From assembly GCF_040183065.1 (NCBI RefSeq), contig NC_091124.1, forward strand, positions 94,630,501-94,694,500: DNA of 64,000 bases. Direction: 5' to 3'. Positions within the stretch are counted from its first letter, which is position 1; every line of letters begins with the position of its first letter. The notes beneath the pieces are model-generated. The model saw only the letters and a list, made by a program, of their open reading frames with translations. It was not told where the DNA came from and made no database searches. Source of the DNA: Periplaneta americana. Its lineage: Eukaryota > Arthropoda > Insecta > Blattodea > Blattidae. The position numbers were made by a program, and so were the translations under genes. Below, in pieces: positions 49,700 to 61,563 of this stretch.

Positions 49700-51547
49700 C
49701 ATCACTCTCAAACCACTGCAGGTAAAGCCTGCGGGCTGCAGCTGCATTTTGCCGTATTTCACCTGAATGACACGTGTTGTTTCTTTTAAAAGATAACAGA
49801 ACATTTCTAGTAGGAGTAAACAACACAATGAAACAATAAGTTTCTTTGCAACGTGATAATGTAACTCGAAGTATTTACTTTATGCACTTACGATAAACCA
49901 AATATTCTGAGAACTATCGGTGTCGTAAGTAGTTTATTGGATGTCGTTTCTGACCATTTCTTTAAATTAGCTTCAGCCTTATCGCGGAAAATAAACACAA
50001 GCCGTAAAACAGTGGCATAATTTCCTTCATAGCAGTCATAAACTCTTTCTTTAGTTTTCGTGTTTAATCTCCTTTTACTTTTACCGATTTACACTCCAAT
50101 GAAGTGAACGTAACCCTTGACTTTCTTACACTGCGCGTCTCGCTGACTCTGTGGTCAACATGATGCAGAGCCACTGCGGAGATGTCACAAGTGTAAGATA
50201 AGGAGAAAACTACCAGTCTTGTGTAATGGAGGTAAATTACGCTTACGAGGAGTCGAACCACGGACCGCTTGATTATGAACTGCACTCGTTACCCAGTGAG
50301 CCATAGCAGCGAACTTCAATATAAAACAATACAAAATTATTGTAATAATAAACAGCAAAAGTGAGGTGTGAAGATTTTAGTACAAATTTATGTTACATTA
50401 TTATTTTTATAACTGAATGGAAACAATTTATTATAATCACTGGCTGACTGGCTTTTTGAGGACTCAATTCATACACTTAGAATCACACTGGCTCATTTTC
50501 GCCCATCCATGATTGTCAATGTCCGACAGATGGCCGGGTTGGTATTCTTGAATCCGATGCTGAGAGGCGAATCTTCTTGCGTGAGTTTGACAGATGCAGA
50601 TACCACCCTAGACTACAACCTGGTAAGTTTGAAGGTCGTGATTCCCAAGTCCTTAAATCAGCATCGAAAACCGTACTAGCCCCAAGATTTCATCCCAGCT
50701 TATTTTTAGCTAGCATATTGCAGACGACAGACGACATGAGGAGAAGATGGAGTGTGTTGATGGAATGAAAGAGAAAAACAGTGGAATACCTCGAGAAAAA
50801 ACTTTTGCAATGAAAACTCTATTTGGAACTGTAAATTTCAAAGGACATGCCGGGGATCAAAGCCGGGTTGTTTGGATCAGAGTGCTGCAGAACAGCACTT
50901 AGAACCGGTTAATATTCGACCAGTCGCAGATCAACCTGTGAGGCTGGACATTCGTTCAGACATCCAGCCTTGAAGCGGTTGCACCTGACTAGACAGAACC
51001 ACAGATATATAGTACAGAATACCAAGCGCATTTCATCATACAGGAACTCTGATGACATTTTGTAACTACACAAATGGAGTAACAATAATTGAAGGAAATT
51101 TACTTTTCCTAATTAAAAAAAAACGTTAGCTTTAAATAGGATTATAATTGATTGGACACTTTGGTACATTTATCTTCATAATTAATATATAAATCAACTA
51201 ATGGACATCGTAACAACGAAGGAGATAAGCGTAATGCATAGATGAAATCTGACATGTAAACAAATACAAGAATAAAATAAATTACAATTACTTACGGAAT
51301 AGAAGAGCAAATATGTACACATTTACTATTGTAACGTTCATACGTTAAACTCAAAATACATAGGCTACCTCTGAAAGAGTATTTGTTAATATAGCCTATA
51401 TATCTTTTAATTATTCTAAGTTGATGTATTATTATTTCTCTAATAAATCGTTTTTAGAGAGATAAAGAATTATTAACAAAAATAAAAGCACTCTTAAGCC
51501 TAATGATTGTAGCTTCATGATGCGTGCTGTTGCATTACCTGGATTGC
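49700..51547. other. intergenic, tRNA-like segment at 50225-50310
   Basis: On the minus strand, 50225-50310 resembles a tRNA-derived SINE head ('ggctcactgggtaacgagtg' then 'ggttcgactcctcg'). The flanking body is unrecognised. Otherwise no feature; short frames at 50577-50768 are unsupported. Confidence 0.45.
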
Positions 51548-51548
51548 T

Positions 51549-51625
51549 GAATGAATGAATGAATGAATGAATGAATGAATGAATGAATGAATGAATGAAT
51601 GAATGAATGAATAAATGAATGAATG
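51549..51625. repeat. (GAAT)n microsatellite
   Basis: About 19 GAAT units with one substitution near the end; on the minus strand it yields an artefactual FIHS repeat frame. Confidence 0.95.
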
Positions 51626-52705
51626 GGAAGAGAGGAGAAAATATTAATTGAAAGGTACACGATGATAATCGCGTCTTTGTAACGATTCTTGGAACTCCTG
51701 GATCGCTCAATATTATCTGTCGTTCATGATCCAGAGCCGTCCAACCGAGAGAGACTCGGACATTTGTTAAACCGAACATTGGACCACTCCGCGAGAAGCA
51801 AGAGCTTCATATACTGTCTACAGCGCCAGGCGTTCAGTAGCAATATGTCTTTTCTATCTTTCGTAACCGGTTATGCACGACTCTAGTTTGGATAAAAAAA
51901 AACTAGAGCGGTAGCGCTAGCTGTAGATGCGGCTGTCTTTTTAGTTATCGATATCTCCAGATTTGGTCGAATTGGGCCACACTGCTTCAAACTGGAAAGG
52001 AATCGGTGATTCTTTACGCAAGAGAGGTATTGGCTCATCTTTCTTTCTATTGCTGATGAAATACAGACGAACGCTACGTTTGAAAGTTTCGACCATCCTT
52101 CGTTCTTAAATGAAAAGAGGAAAGGAAGAAGATTATTGTACATGGCGATACCATTTCAAGTGGCTATCTCGCTGTATTGAGAATTCAAATCAGTAACATA
52201 AACTAAATTTATCCTTTTTCCTATTTAATTCAAAGAATAAGATATAAAATTGGCATCGTCGTTTGCTTTATATTTTGCCAGGAATAGAAAAAGAAATCCA
52301 AGTTCCTCTTAAATAAAACGTTTCTTGAATAATTCTATTAGTCGTACAATTTAGGTCTGAAGTTCGATCACAAGTAGGAGTGAATTCATTACTTTCGTTT
52401 ATACAGTAGAACTCTAGAGCATAATCTGTTACACTTGTGGTCCGGATGCAAATCCCGGATAGGTCTGGGATTTAGACTTGAAAAATCCATAGCGACACTT
52501 CTGGTGGACGAAGTCAGGTTTTGGCTTTATTTTTACTCCCCTTTCCTCACGATGGCATTAACATAATTTCTGCCAAACTCCATTCCATTCTCATATTCGT
52601 AACATTTCTCCGATCCTGGCTGACGTCACAAAGGAGAAGCAGGGGGGGGGGGAGTGGGGGGCAGAGTGCGAACAACAACAAATACGCTCTAAACATTTAA
52701 CTGAA

Positions 52706-53095
52706 AACATTGACCTCTTATCTTGACCTGCTAGTCGGAGTCTTCAAGCTCTGCTATACCTTCCATTTCACCGTCATCGTCATCATTGCTGATACCACCG
52801 AGATATATTATAATTGGGTCTATGACATCATCAAACAGTACTTCCTGGTCCATATAATCTTGTTCTATTTTTTTAAATTTTTACAAAGAGGACGCCAATC
52901 GAGTTCAGTTATAATGTTAAATTTCTGTTCACATAGTTCTCTTTCTGAATTTAATTTATAGGCTAATCTATGTTTTTGGAAGCAACCAATTCCTTCACTA
53001 TCGAACAAAATGTTCTCGATCTGGCTTAATTCAGGGTGATAAGGGGGAAGTCTAGGTGGGATATACCCGGGACTTTCAAGAATTTCCGTAACAAT
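52706..53095 (-). pseudogene. DDE transposase C-terminal relic (Tc1/mariner superfamily)
   Basis: The minus strand reads PRLPPYHPELSQIENILFDS, GCFQKHRLAYKLNSERELC and WRPLCKNLKK, then after a frameshift EQDYMDQEVLFDDVIDPIII and SNDDDDGEMEGIAELEDSD before a stop. LPPYHPELxxIE is the third catalytic block (Glu) of a DDE transposase; the acidic C-terminal tail is typical of its relatives. The N-terminal two thirds is absent. Confidence 0.78.
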
Positions 53096-53564
53096 AGGTC
53101 TAATTGCAACTTATAAACACTTAAACTGTATATACACAATTTAAATACCAATACCATATATACACGCACGCACGCACTTCAACTCTATATACACGATTTT
53201 TATGGTACAGTATTACACACACTTAAAAATGCTACAACTACAAGCGCATATTATAGCAAGCAAGCGACTGACTGACTGACAAAGAGAGAAATGTTTTGCA
53301 AGTGGGCTATACGCCTGACAAGAAACCGTTATCTACCGTTTAAATCTCAACGGTCTCGAAGCTTTCAGATCTTTCACGCGAGCTGTACATACACAGCAAA
53401 CAGTGCAACAGTCAACTGATGTGTGCTTGGAAAACCACGAAAAACCCAAGTCGGAAAAGCAGGTCCCTGAGATCAAACACCGGACCTCCCGAATGAAAGG
53501 TGACATTGATAAACATCACACCGCCGTATTCCGTTAATAATAATAATAGTAATAGGCCTAATAG

Positions 53565-54170
53565 TAATCTATACTAATAATAAACCTGTAATCAATTTTT
53601 TTCTGGTAATTTTCGCTTTTCCAATAATAATTGGTGTTAACATATTGTATAATTAACCATCTTGAGACCAAAAGTCGCATTTTTTAAATTTTTGTTTGTA
53701 TGTCTGTCTGTCTGGATGTTTGTTACCTTTACACGCGATAATTGCTGAACCGATTTCTATGAAAATTGGCATGTAAATTAAGTTAGATCCAACTTAGATT
53801 TCAGGCTGTATGACATTGAAAACACTTCATTTAAAAGGGGGGTTATAAGGGGTTCTGAATTAAATAAATCGAAATATCTAGCTTATTATTGATTTTCATG
53901 AGGAATGTTACATAACAAAAGTTTCTTTGAAAACGATTTTAGATGAGTTTTATTCTATACATAATTTTGATAGGAATGATATTTAACGAAATATACAAGT
54001 TTTAAAACAACAATGCGTTTTATCAGTGCCACCTCAGACTAACAGGCTATAATGAAATGAAAACAAATGACTGCGTCTATTTAAGGTGGCCTTGCACAAC
54101 AAACTGAAGATATTCATTTAACACTATTTTCATTCGGATATAATTGTTTTCTATGATGGAAATATCCAAA
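53565..54170. repeat. dispersed element with 'TGTCTGTCTGTCTGG' motif
   Basis: The block 'acgcgataattgctgaaccg', 'gaaaattggcatgtaaatta', 'aaaaggggggttataagggg' and 'gttacataacaaaagtttct' has the look of a high-copy insect repeat that I recall in similar form. There is only one copy in this window, so the family and ends cannot be shown here. Confidence 0.5.
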
Positions 54171-56390
54171 TGTTTATCTAACATATAGGGAATGTTCGTA
54201 TGTTTGTATGAAGTAATGTCAGAAGCTATTTAACTGATATAGATACTCCTTTCACCATTTGATTTGAAAGTGTGGTTTCTCTAGATCAGTGATGTCAAAG
54301 CAAGCGCATTTTTCTGACCTTGACGTCGTGCGCGGGCAGCAAGCGCCAAGTATGGAAAGAGGAAGGGTTATGTATATGAATAAGCAACCTGTTGGATTAA
54401 GAAAACAGTGGTGCACAAACTTCAAACGGAACGTCAAATTTTATGTCGTTATTTTTATATGGCTTCTTTCTGTTTAATATTATCTATATTGTCTGTAAAA
54501 CAAAAGTACTAACACTGATTTCTTAATATTGCACTTGTGTTTTAAATCTTAATAACATAATAAAGAGTTAAGAAGGAATATCACTTAAATTCCATAGTAG
54601 TATAATATTATACTGTATTAAGTGGATGAAACACATCATTCATAAAGAAAGTGATATTCCAAAGAAAGAGATTGAGTATGACATGATAAGTTGGAATTTA
54701 TATTGGTGGTATCTTTAGCCTTACAAAAGTAATCAATAAACTAATCAAAACAGCATTACAGTACAAAGCAAAGTTACCTAGGTAGGCCTACTGTATCTGT
54801 TTTAAGTGTAACTAATATTACATAACAAAACTCTTATCGCATTATGCTTTTAAGGTGATATTTGTGAGCAACTTCCTATCATCAGAATATTACATTATTT
54901 TCTCGAAATCTGCTGAAGCTATAAAGCTGACATTTTTACAACACATGGGCACGTATCTTTCGCTTATGATGTAACAGTAGTTGCTTTGTTAATTCATTTC
55001 CTTACAAACAATTTCCATGCGAATATTTTCAAAATTTTCAATACACTATCTTCAGTAATACGTATATACGGTATATTAGATTTATGAAAACATTCTGTAA
55101 GGCTACTAAATAAATAGGCCTATACCTGAAAATTTCACTTTTCAATACGAAAAGTTGAGAAAATATTTCTTTTGAGTAAAAAAATCAAACTTGTGAAAAA
55201 TGAGCATTAAAATTAAAACTTATATTCTTATAATGCACTTATACTTGTCAGGCAAATCTAAAAATTAACATGGATAGAGTTTTAATAAGTTCTCTTCCCT
55301 TTATCTATTGCATCAGTGCTGGCCATCCCTGAAAATAGCTCGACCAAGCGGCATATACCACCTCTTTCGTCTGTCTCTTTCCTTTCCGCTGTACAGCGCT
55401 CAGGCTCTCCTGGGCTCTAAAGCGCGCGCTTGCTCGTGTGGGCATCAATTGACATGCCTGACCTAGATGAACATAATGCTTTATACCATTACGGTAACTC
55501 TCAAGTGAATAGAGGACTGAGGTAGGATTAAAATAGATCCTTACTCACAGAAAACTTTATATTCTGTCGCAATATTTATTATTTGATTATTTAAATTTTA
55601 TTTGGTCCAAATAAAATACTCTAATTTTATATCTTTCAATTTCTTTTTGTCCACAGAACATAGTAATATTTTTTACGAGTTTTGTCGTAAAGATGAGCAT
55701 TTTCTCTGGACCAAAAATACAATACATATGGAGTAAAAATTAATATTTTACCGTTGAGCTCACTGGAGTCGAGTCATTTTACAAAGTAGTGCGAAATGGC
55801 GTTCCTGCGCTCATAATTTGCCCATATTCATTTCCTGTGTTTCTTAAAATAATATTTATGTACCACATTCATTTTCATTCTTTTATTTACACAAATAATG
55901 ATGTACAACCGAGATAGTTGGCTCAGACGGTAGCGTTTGAGACTGGCATTCGCGATGTTTAATTCCTGCTAGGTTCTAAAGAAAAATGTGTTGGTATCAA
56001 TACCGATCCTCGCTTAATACCTTGATACTATGTGGAATTTTTAGAATACTCATCACTCAATTGACTTTAAATGATCTATTCTTAAGAAAGTCTTAGGTCG
56101 AAGCTAAAGTTTTTCCTTCTATTCGAAACGTATTGTACTATTTTGATATTAATTTGTTTTTCCACACCGAATTATCAAATCATATTGTTACTCCACATTT
56201 ATAACTCATCCTCGTTCTTCGTTCATTTACGATTTTCTAATTTCATAAGTTTTTCTCTTAGTGATATTTAGTGGACTTATAGTAGATTAATAAAAATTAG
56301 AGTAAAAGAAATAGAATTATTGGTTGTACCAAGAGTAGTTTATACACTTTAACAAATAATAGTACTAATAATGGAATGTATGCGTAATAG
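54171..56390. other. intergenic, possible hAT-type ends
   Basis: AT-rich. 'cagtgatgtcaaagcaagcg' at 54286 and 'cagtgctggccatccctgaa' at 55315 each resemble a hAT-type terminus starting CAGTG, but they point the same way and do not pair. Octamers TAGGCCTA lie at 54783 and 55115. A weak tRNA-like segment lies at 55905-56000. No gene was seen. Confidence 0.4.
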
Positions 56391-56599
56391 TCAAAACATT
56401 GGTGGTAGTAGTAGAGGTAGCTAGTACAAATGACAGTATTATAACAGCATCAATAACAATACCGGTAATAAGAGTATTAGCAATAACATCAGTTAGGAGT
56501 AGAACTATAAATAGTGTCAAGAAGAGTAATAGGCATACTATTTGTAATAACATTAGTAGCAACAGTCTTGGGTGTGATAGTAGGTATAGCAGTAGTGAA

Positions 56600-56605
<6 letters not shown>

Positions 56606-56653
<48 letters not shown>

Positions 56654-57000
56654 CCGTGGCGCAACAGCCCTTGAAGGGCCCAGGCCGACCAGCCGGCTAC
56701 TGACCTCGCGTTCACATGCCGAAGCAGAGGTGGACGATCATCCAACCAGAACTTAGGTATCGTGTGGTTAGCATGATGATCCCCCCAGCCGTTTTAGCTG
56801 GCTTTCGCGATCGGATTTTGCTACCTATCGTAGCTCCCCAAGTGCAGCACGATGCTGGGTGGGCACCGGTCCCATACAGTGGCCGAAATTTCATGAGAAA
56901 ATTTCTTCCCCCATGAGGACTCGAAACCAGCGCGCATTCCGTAACGCGAGTCCTATGCAAGATGCCTTAGACCACGACGCCACGGCGCGGGACAGTATTG
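56606..57000 (-). mobile_element. SINE-D, intact copy with (AAT)n tail
   Basis: (AAT)n at 56606-56654, then the body 'gtggcgcaacagcccttgaa', 'tggctttcgcgatcgg', 'tttcatgagaaaatttcttc' and, at the right end on the minus strand, a tRNA-like head over 56930-57000 (A-box 'tggtctaaggcatcttgc'). It is the reference copy for 41061 and 46747. The degenerate TAA/TAG-rich DNA at 56390-56605 looks like an older, eroded extension of the tail. Confidence 0.85.
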
Positions 57001-57020
57001 CTATTAATAATACTAATAAG

Positions 57021-58728
57021 CAGGGGCGGCCCGTCAATAAGAGCTGCGGAGCTGCAGCACTCCCTGCTTTGACAGGAAAATAAAAATAATATTTATTTTA
57101 ATTTGCAGAAGAATTGTTACAGCTTTTATTGATATTGCTTTATATTTCATGTGGCCGAGAATATGTACTATTATCTTATGCATAATCTTTGTGCGCGTCG
57201 ACTGTATTGGAATTGACACTGCATTCAAAGTCGTCCTGGGATCTGCAGGGTGGGCAGCTCGTAGAGAGTGTCTTGTTTGATCAGGGAGTTAGAGAGGTGA
57301 AGGGAAGCAGAGAGAAACTGCCGCTGTTTAAAACCCTTATTTCGCTGCAGTGGCTTGCAGAGCCAGGCCACAAGGGAAGAACTTTCCTCCCCTCCCACAC
57401 CGCTATTGTAATGCTACGTCAAATGGATTATCTATTCCCTTGAAACTTAATGACAAAATGTTTATTTTCTCTTAAATTCGGTTTAGAGTTGTTTTCAGTG
57501 ATTGATTAAATGTTTTTATTTTACTTATTTCTGGTTTAACAATATTTATGGCTGAAATGCTTAATGTTGTAGAATCTTATCGAGTTAATATAACGAAATT
57601 AATATTGTCTTTTGCCTTATTATTACGTATATATCCAGTCTCCAGCAGAACTTAATATTTGCTTTAACTCAAAATGATTGCACGAGTAGAATTCTTTTGA
57701 TATAGCACGTAAAATACGAAAGAGACGTCTTTTCCAGTTTTAGAAAATTGTTGACACTATATCTGAGTGTTACTATGGTTACGTCTTAGCACCGTAACTT
57801 AACCAGTGCAAATGTGCAAGCATGAGTGTGTGTGAATTACAGAATACCGGTATTAATTTTATTTTTCTTAACTTTCCCTAGCGGAAAAGATTGATGTAAT
57901 GATGTGAAATTAAAGAGTCGTCCGTTACCAGACTTAAATCTTATTCAAGCTTCATCCAGCCGAAATAGTGCTTCTGTAAGGAAGTTTAACAATGAAATAT
58001 ACGCTAAGTATTTGTGGTTATGTGGATGAGAAAAAAAAAATGCTGTATTTTTTTTCTTTGCCTTCCCTTCGGTGGTGATGCTGCATGAATTAGGACTGGT
58101 GTGACAGATTAAGGACATTTGTCCCTAAAAATTGAAAAGCACGAATCTTCGCAGCCTCACCAGAAAAATGTTGTTTCATTGGCTATGTTTGAGAAAGCTA
58201 ATATTGCTGCGCAATTAAGTCAAGTGAACAGAACAAACATTCTCAAACATAGCGAAGAAGTGAGAAAAAATAGTGAAATTATTTAAAAAATATTGATTTA
58301 TCAAATTTTATGGCCAATATGAACTTCTCGTTAGGGGACATGATGAAAAAACGATTCGAAGAACCCTGGTCTATTTCGTGAGTAGCTACAGTTCGTGAGT
58401 AATCTAAACGAGCCTCTCAAAAATCATTTGGAACATGCCACTGTTTAAAGGTAATTCTAAAAAAATTCAGAATGAACTGGTAGATTGCATATTGAGTGTC
58501 TGCCGATCTGAAATTCAGACTGAAATCGATGGTATTAGTTTATTTTTAGCGACTATGGCAAATGATGCCACAAACGTCTCCCAACTAATTCAGGAAGTTT
58601 TGGTTTTTTGATATGTAGTGCATTTATTTTTGTCCTATACTTATTAGTAATGATATCAAGAAGTGAAATTTGTGTGTACCAAAATCTATTGCAGCTCCCC
58701 CAATCCACAAGTTCACGAGCCGCCACTG
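57021..58728 (+). mobile_element. hAT element with 8-bp TSD, internally deleted
   Basis: Bounded by a perfect 8-bp duplication CTAATAAG (57013-57020, 58729-58736), the length typical of hAT. Ends: left CAGGGGCGGCCCGTCAATAA, right (reverse complement) CAGTGGCGGCTCGTGAACTT; GGAGCTGCA recurs just inside both ends. At 1,708 bp it is too short for an autonomous element of this type. It carries a transposase remnant on the plus strand. Confidence 0.92.
57930..58640 (+). pseudogene. hAT transposase remnant (DUF4371/ZMYM1-like)
   Basis: Frameshifted plus-strand pieces: KHESSQPHQKNVVSLAMFEK, ANIAAQLSQVNRTNILKHSE, EPLKNHLEHATVFKGNSKKI, QNELVDCILSVCRSEIQTEI, LFLATMANDATNVSQLIQEV. The last corresponds to the block around the first catalytic Asp in DUF4371-type proteins (MADDTTD); here it reads MANDATN. 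Everything downstream, including the dimerisation domain, is deleted. Confidence 0.85.
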
Positions 58729-58736
58729 CTAATAAG

Positions 58737-59445
58737 CAATAATGATAGTTATTACAGTGATCTTATTACGTTTTCCAGCTGTTTTGAGAGACTCTATAGT
58801 TATTCATACTAAGAACATACTCGTTCGCATCCTCTTCCATACGACACGCAAGCATTGTGATGCTGTGGGAACACCATCGACTGCATTAGCTTCCCGTATC
58901 TCTCTAAATCAGTGTTCTTTCATTATCTCTAGGTTTATTTATCCAAGCCCACGAGACTCCTCATAGATGAATTCAGTCTTTGTTGCATCTGTTATCAAAA
59001 GTTAGATCAGTGGATGAATTGCAGCAGTAGTAAGACTTTGCCATTCTATTAATTTTAGGAGCTACAGACCTATTGATTGAATGAATATTAGGCAGATTTT
59101 AAGGGAACGATAGTATCCGAGAACATTATTCGCTATCTTTGTCCATCACAATTTCTATTTGAAAGAATCTGACAAGACAAATAGAAATGTCATTCTAGGA
59201 GTAATTTTAGAGAGTTTTATTTTGCCAAAATTATTCTTACGAGACTATTAGTCGGAATTCGTGCTGTGAAATACCGATTTGATAGTCATACAGCTATTTG
59301 TATGAAGTCACGGTACTAAAACTAGGTATTCATTGTTGGAATTTTCGATAAGGCAACGCGGTAGTAAAGTGTTTGATATATATCTGTGAATGTTCACTAG
59401 GGTGAAGTATTGCATGTTGAACGATAGAACATCGAGTCTTCGGAC
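58737..59445. other. spacer between the hAT element and a candidate gene start
   Basis: AT-rich sequence with no recognised repeat. If 59446 is a real start codon, the promoter and 5' UTR of that gene would lie in the right part of this stretch. Confidence 0.35.
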
Positions 59446-59565
59446 ATGGAAATGTTTATCGCTTGTTCTCTGTTTCTGTTGGCCTTGTCCAGAGAGTCGT
59501 CTGCAGAAAATAGGTATCGAAACCCAGTGAACGATCAACTCGCCGATTGGGCTAGAGAGCATAAA
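59446..59565 (+). CDS. candidate first coding exon of a secreted protein (partial)
   Basis: A 40-codon frame from ATG: MEMFIACSLFLLALSRESSA is a plausible signal peptide (hydrophobic core ACSLFLLAL, cleavage after SSA), then about 20 hydrophilic residues ending DQLADWAREHK. It stops exactly at a consensus donor, AAA|gtgagt, phase 0. Upstream lacks competing ATGs in frame. I do not recognise the protein. A loose resemblance to the N-terminus of calcium-channel alpha-2/delta subunits (short signal peptide, then an x-x-W-A helix) is too weak to name it. No second exon could be placed in the remaining 4.4 kb. It could be a chance frame. Confidence 0.42.
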
Positions 59566-59694
59566 GTGAGTACTCCAAAATCATTGCTACTATTTCAATA
59601 ACACTTGTTATATTCGGTATATCCGTTGTCCGTCCGATTATACAGTGTGAGTCACTTAACTCTTTGACCTTCGGTAGCTAAATTGTAAATTATG

Positions 59695-60409
59695 TTTTAA
59701 TTAATGACACTCGCAATTTGCGAGGATTATCAGCGTCGCCGAGGTGCCGAAATTTTGTCCCGCAGGAGTACTTTTCTTCTTCTTTGGCACTACGGCCCTT
59801 GTAGTCTAGCCTTGGCCTCCCTTAGGATCTTGGTCCATTCCTGTCCAACCAGAGCCTTCTGCCTCCATCTTCTCACGCCTAGAGTCCTTAAATCGTCCTC
59901 CACTCCATCCAACCATCTTAGTTTCTGTCTGCCAATATTGCGCCTGCCTTCTGGTTTTGTGTTTAGAATCTTTTTTGGTATTCTCTGGTCATTCATCCTG
60001 ATTACATGTCCTAACCATTCCAACCTAGGGGTTTTGATTTCAGCAACAATATCTGGAGATTTATATTGAGTTTTTAGTTCTGTATTATATCTAATTCTCC
60101 AGTGCCCATTCTCATATTTAGGACCATAGATTTTCCTTAGAATTTTTCTTTCCCATGTCATCAATTGTTGTTCCATTTTCTTCGACAGAATCCATGTTTC
60201 ACTGCCATAAAGCACAATTGGTCTTACGACTGTTTTATATAATGTAAGTTTTGCTTTTTTAGGAGTACTTTTACATGCCAGTGAATCTACTGACATGAGA
60301 CTGTCGCATTTAAGCACACTTAAATGTCATCGACCTGGACCGGGATCGGACCCGCAACCTCTAGCACAGAAGACCAACACTCTACTGACTGCGCCACTCA
60401 GGCACCTTC
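59695..60409 (-). mobile_element. SINE-B (minus) split by a LINE insertion
   Basis: On the minus strand the head is at 60409-60330 (A-box 'tggcgcagtcagtagagtg', B-box 'gggtccgatcccgg'). The body runs to 60261, then resumes 59775-59695 with 'gacaaaatttcggcacctcg' and 'gacgctgataa' as in the copy at 12333. The LINE at 59776-60260 separates the halves. Confidence 0.88.
59776..60260 (-). pseudogene. LINE C-terminal part (family L2b), nested, 12-bp TSD
   Basis: Open minus-strand frame: TLYKTVVRPIVLYGSETWIL, TWERKILRKIYGPKYENG, RLEWLGHVIRMNDQRIPKKI, RRNIGRQKLRWLDGVEDDLR, QEWTKILREAKARLQGP. It is the RT C-terminal region of a non-LTR element different from L1a. The 12-bp duplication AGGAGTACTTTT (59764-59775, 60261-60272) proves insertion into SINE-B. 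It is 5'-truncated but hardly decayed, so young. Confidence 0.9.
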
Positions 60410-61100
60410 GGTAGCTTTTTCACTGTTGCTGCTAGCACGTCGGATGTAACTTGGAGTTCATGTGATTCGCAGAAGAATATCTTGGACAGTCATTCGTTAT
60501 TATCACTAATTGTTGCTACAATTAAAATACAAATATAAATATTGCCTCACTTAAGTATGTCCTATTGAAAGTTTAATGTCGGCCCAGATAAAAATAATAC
60601 ATCCTCTTTCGATGCTTTTAAAGGTCTTGTGCACTTCCAGTATATCCAATTTTTCTACTAGACTGTAGGACTAAGAACGTTGACATCCAGGAACTGTTTG
60701 ATAACTTAGTTTGCACTTCTCCGACAAAGATATTAAATATATGAAGACCATAATCACGTGCTATCGTGTAATAAACCGACAAACATCCAGTTTAATCATA
60801 GGATCACCACAAGAGAAATTATCGTTGATACTAGTTGACAGACTTAGCAGGAATCTAAACTCTTTTCAGTTATCCTGGGTGATTAAGTTTTTGTTGTTGT
60901 GTCACTGTATAGTCTATTATTGTTACCTCAGGTCTTGAATGAGCCAGAGTGGCCAGTGTGACAGACGTAAGGAAAACCTATAAGACAACTGCGGATAAAT
61001 GGCGCTAAATTAAAAGGAATAACTGTACAAATGCACAGCAGACACGCAATTATACACAGATATACACATATCCAAATACATACAGAATAAAACCTAATCT
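60410..61100. other. intergenic, nothing recognised
   Basis: AT-rich sequence without coding or repeat signature; a possible location for downstream exons of the 59446 candidate, but none was identified. Confidence 0.35.
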
Positions 61101-61156
61101 GTGTGAGTGTGTGTGTGTGTGTGTGTGTGGGTGTGTGGGTGGGTGGGTGGGTGGGT
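61101..61156. repeat. (GT)n-(GGGT)n microsatellite
   Basis: GT dinucleotide run passing into GGGT tetranucleotides; the G-rich part could form a quadruplex on the plus strand. Confidence 0.92.
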
Positions 61157-61233
61157 ATGTATTCACACTGAAAATGGGTAAATATCTGGTGGCAGTGGTA
61201 ACTAATTACACTCAATAATGACAATTAATAATA

Positions 61234-61486
61234 ATAAAGATGGGCTGGGCATATGGCACGGATGAGTGACGTAGAAATTCCTAAAAGGATATTACAGTAA
61301 ATGGAAATTCTGGGGGCCAAAGAAGCCGTGGACGACCAAGAATAAGATGGTTATATGGAGTTGAGGAAGACGTATGTAAAATGAGATATAGGAATTGGAA
61401 AGCAATTTCGCAGGATCGAGACAACTGGCGGAAAATCGTAGAAGAGGCCAAGGTTCACAATGAACTGTAGCGCCAAGAAAGAAGAA

Positions 61487-61561
<75 letters not shown>
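61234..61561 (+). pseudogene. LINE 3' end with (AAT)n tail
   Basis: Decayed plus-strand C-terminus: GRPRIRWLYGVEEDVCKMRY, RNWKAISQDRDNWRKIVEEA, KVHNEL, stop, a short UTR (gcgccaagaaagaagaa), then about 24 AAT units (61489-61561). The AAT run is the element's own 3' tail. Confidence 0.85.

Positions 61562-61563
<2 letters not shown>

Noticed and set aside
53040-53095. PPYHPEL block considered as part of a host gene
   Set aside because: The block is a DDE transposase motif, followed by a frameshift and preceded by no coding sequence.
54286-55330. hAT element bounded by two CAGTG ends
   Set aside because: The two ends have the same orientation and no 8-bp duplication flanks them.
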